Shown in pieces: positions 62,219 to 64,000 of a stretch of 64,000 nucleotides of DNA. The notes under the pieces were generated by a model. The model was not told the origin of the DNA and ran no database searches. It saw only the letters and a program-made list of their open reading frames with translations. The number at the start of each line of letters is the position of its first letter. Position 1 is the stretch's first letter. The DNA comes from Candidatus Butyricicoccus avistercoris (GTDB taxonomy: Bacteria > Bacillota > Clostridia > Oscillospirales > Butyricicoccaceae). The stretch is taken from contig DXIE01000049.1 in the NCBI GenBank assembly GCA_019113005.1, forward strand, positions 1-64,000, written 5' to 3'. The position numbers and the translations under genes were made by a program.

Positions 62219-62254
62219 ATTACCACATTACCAGTATTACCAACATTACCACAT
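62219..62254 (+). repeat. 8-9 bp tandem repeat, ATTACCAnn type
   Basis: TTACC at 62220, 62228, 62237 and 62246: ATTACCAC ATTACCAGT ATTACCAAC ATTACCACAT. Confidence 0.8.
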
Positions 62255-62439
62255 TGAGTTGAGTGCATACGTATTGTGTTATAGGGATATGGTTAAGGAG
62301 TAGAATTTTAGTGGCACTTATATGACTTGTTGAAAGGTTTATAGCCATACGCATTGTAATATACTGGAAGTTGTATTTAGTGTTTAGGTTTATCGTGTAC
62401 AAGACGGTATATGATTAAACATATGGTATAAATTAAGGG

Positions 62440-62475
62440 ACTCGCCTGTTTAGATTAAGGCGAGTTTTGTTTTTA
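62440..62475 (+). terminator. intrinsic terminator of putative ~0.5 kb non-coding transcript
   Basis: ACTCGCC-TGTTTAGATTAA-GGCGAGT-TTTGTTTTT. Confidence 0.7.
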
Positions 62476-62880
62476 GTATGAACCCACTCCCCTATCAAGG
62501 TGCAGTTAAAGATATATGTATAACCATGAGATATTGAATTAGAGAGTAGAAACTATACATTAGAATATTAAGATTGAAGAAAGAGTGTAAGAAAGTAGAT
62601 ATTGAATAGATATGTGTATGGTAGGACAACTGGATATGAGCCACTAGGAGAATAGTTTAATAGATAAACATCACCATAAATATATAGCATTAGATATAGG
62701 TCATATATTTTATGATGGAAGCAATAGATATATGGTTATGGTATAGACTATAAGTTATATTCTTGTTAGTGCACTGCCAAAAGGTAAAGCATATCTTATT
62801 TATATAGACGTACAATTATTATGACCATAGTATATTTAAGCATATTAGTATATAGACATATATTGATGATATCATGATTA

Positions 62881-62909
62881 TTTACACAGCATAGTTTATG
62901 TGCTAGAAT
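62881..62909 (+). promoter_or_regulatory. promoter P2
   Basis: TTTACA-N17-TAGAAT, same flanking sequence as P1. Confidence 0.55.
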
Positions 62910-63054
62910 TGAAATGTAAAATTGGTTTAAAATGTTTATTAGTTTTAGGTTAAGGATTGAGAATAATATAAAATATTGCCAAAACAAACCAGAACAAACC
63001 AGATTGCAATTAAATGGTTTAGTAGTGTAATTACTAGGCTAAATAGAAACTATG

Positions 63055-63083
63055 TTTACAGGGTGAAAAAACGGGGTTTATAA
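63055..63083 (+). promoter_or_regulatory. possible promoter P3 upstream of 63138 ORF
   Basis: TTTACA-N17-TTATAA. Confidence 0.35.
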
Positions 63084-63137
63084 AGGCTTGTAAATAATTG
63101 GATATTGATATATAAATATAATATATGAGGTGGTTGT

Positions 63138-63851
63138 ATGTCACAGGTAGTAGAAAATAACGGAACTGAAGTTGGAGAGGCTAAAAAAGATAATAAATCA
63201 ATTGGTGTTGGTTCAATGGCTGGTAAAAATTATTTATTTGACATAAATAATCAATGTATAATATATAATAATGGTAATGTACATTTTAAGTTTAATATAA
63301 TAAGACAAAAATCAATGGAAACATTGAAAGAAACATTAGTTATATGTATTGAAGATGAAAACGGTGAAAAGTTTGCAGAAATAACTACTAGTGCAATTAA
63401 GCTATTAGATAGTTTAATATCATTGAATGATTATGGTATTGTTTTAAGTAATTTTGTTTATAAAGATATTGAACAATGCATTAGGAATGTTTACCATTTG
63501 TTAGATATTAAGTATATTCATACAGAATTAGTACTTGATGATGACAAGTTGAGAGAGATTATAAGCATGGTTATTGACTATGCTAGTGAGATAGGCAATT
63601 TGGAGTATGAAGTAAATGGCAAGGTGTGTTATAATATTCCTGTTGCTGATTTTTCAAGTCTGATAAAGGATAGTGAATATAAGGATTTTGATTTATTAGA
63701 GATAAAAAAGGAACTTAAAAATAGCAAGTATACAATTTGTAGTACAGGCAGATATGATAGAACAATCTATAACTCAGACACTAAAAAGGCTATAAAGGTA
63801 ATATCGTTTAACAAGAAGTATATTTTAGAAAGTGTTAAAGGTGATAAGTAA
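63138..63851 (+). CDS. hypothetical protein, mobile-element-type context
   Basis: 237 aa ORF after GAGGTGGTTGT RBS-like sequence; translationally coupled (TAATG) to a D12 methylase. Confidence 0.75.
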   Translation: MSQVVENNGTEVGEAKKDNKSIGVGSMAGKNYLFDINNQCIIYNNGNVHFKFNIIRQKSMETLKETLVICIEDENGEKFAEITTSAIKLLDSLISLNDYGIVLSNFVYKDIEQCIRNVYHLLDIKYIHTELVLDDDKLREIISMVIDYASEIGNLEYEVNGKVCYNIPVADFSSLIKDSEYKDFDLLEIKKELKNSKYTICSTGRYDRTIYNSDTKKAIKVISFNKKYILESVKGDK

Positions 63852-64000
63852 TGAAAACACTTTCAATGTTTGGATATTATGGAGGTAAAGCAAAATTAGC
63901 ACCTGTTATTTGTGATATATTAGATTATGCAAATACTAATATATATATTGAACCATTCGGAGGTGCTTGTAGGACATTATTGAATAAGCCTCGTCACTAT
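63851..64000 (+). CDS. D12-class N6-adenine DNA methyltransferase, partial
   Basis: MKTLSMFGYYGGKAKLAPVICDILDYANTNIYIEPFGGACRTLLNKPRHY...; FGYYGGK and EPFGG motifs; runs off right edge. Confidence 0.85.
   Translation, partial: MKTLSMFGYYGGKAKLAPVICDILDYANTNIYIEPFGGACRTLLNKPRHY

Noticed and set aside
62008-62254. CRISPR array interpretation of the short repeats
   Set aside because: Units are 8-9 bp without spacers of constant length and there are no cas genes in the window.
62220-62254. DnaA-box cluster interpretation
   Set aside because: Units ATTACCACA/ATTACCAGT match the TTATCCACA consensus at only about 6 of 9 positions and are contiguous, unlike normal DnaA-box spacing.
62220-62402. 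60-aa - strand ORF in the gene-poor region
   Set aside because: No clear RBS, Asn/Ile/Thr-rich AT-biased composition and overlap with the tandem repeat array; likely chance.
62796-62987. 63-aa - strand ORF in the gene-poor region
   Set aside because: Very AT-rich with no family signal and overlaps promoter P2; likely chance.

Overview
This 64 kb window is an AT-rich Firmicutes/Clostridia-type chromosome segment, inferred from spo0A, spoIVB, spoVB and yabP/yabQ together with gene-order resemblance. Most of it is well-packed housekeeping DNA, largely on the - strand. It holds two surface glycosyltransferases (one cut by the left edge), a PFL/ACT pair, hemW-lepA, spoIVB-spo0A, hflX, an MBOAT/DHHW O-acetylation pair, the rpmG-secE-nusG-rplKA / rplJL ribosomal cluster with sstT inserted in it, a spoVB-mazG-hup-rqcP-yabP-yabQ-divIC-yabR cluster, hemZ, dtd-relA-recJ, rpe, purL, an SLH/X2 surface protein, birA, niaR, rnj, and a PadR-linked OFA transporter/OYE-type reductase operon. 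Three tRNA genes are visible: two near-identical tRNA-Pro(TGG) loci and one tRNA-Thr(CGT). From about 61.74 kb onward the character changes: about 1.4 kb lacks convincing ORFs but carries repeated promoters, 9-bp tandem repeats and a terminator. It is followed by a hypothetical protein and a truncated D12-class adenine methylase, probably the edge of a mobile element. The observations most worth a second look are the 61.7-63.1 kb non-coding module, an orphan promoter-palindrome-terminator unit at 27.6-27.74 kb, a 28-aa hydrophobic mini-ORF unit at 54.6-54.8 kb, the BlaI/M56 module with two operators between duplicated tRNA-Pro loci, and a PadR-type operator overlapping the OFA/OYE promoter. 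No CRISPR array, rRNA or complete mobile element was recognised. All family names are from reading the translated sequence, without database searches.
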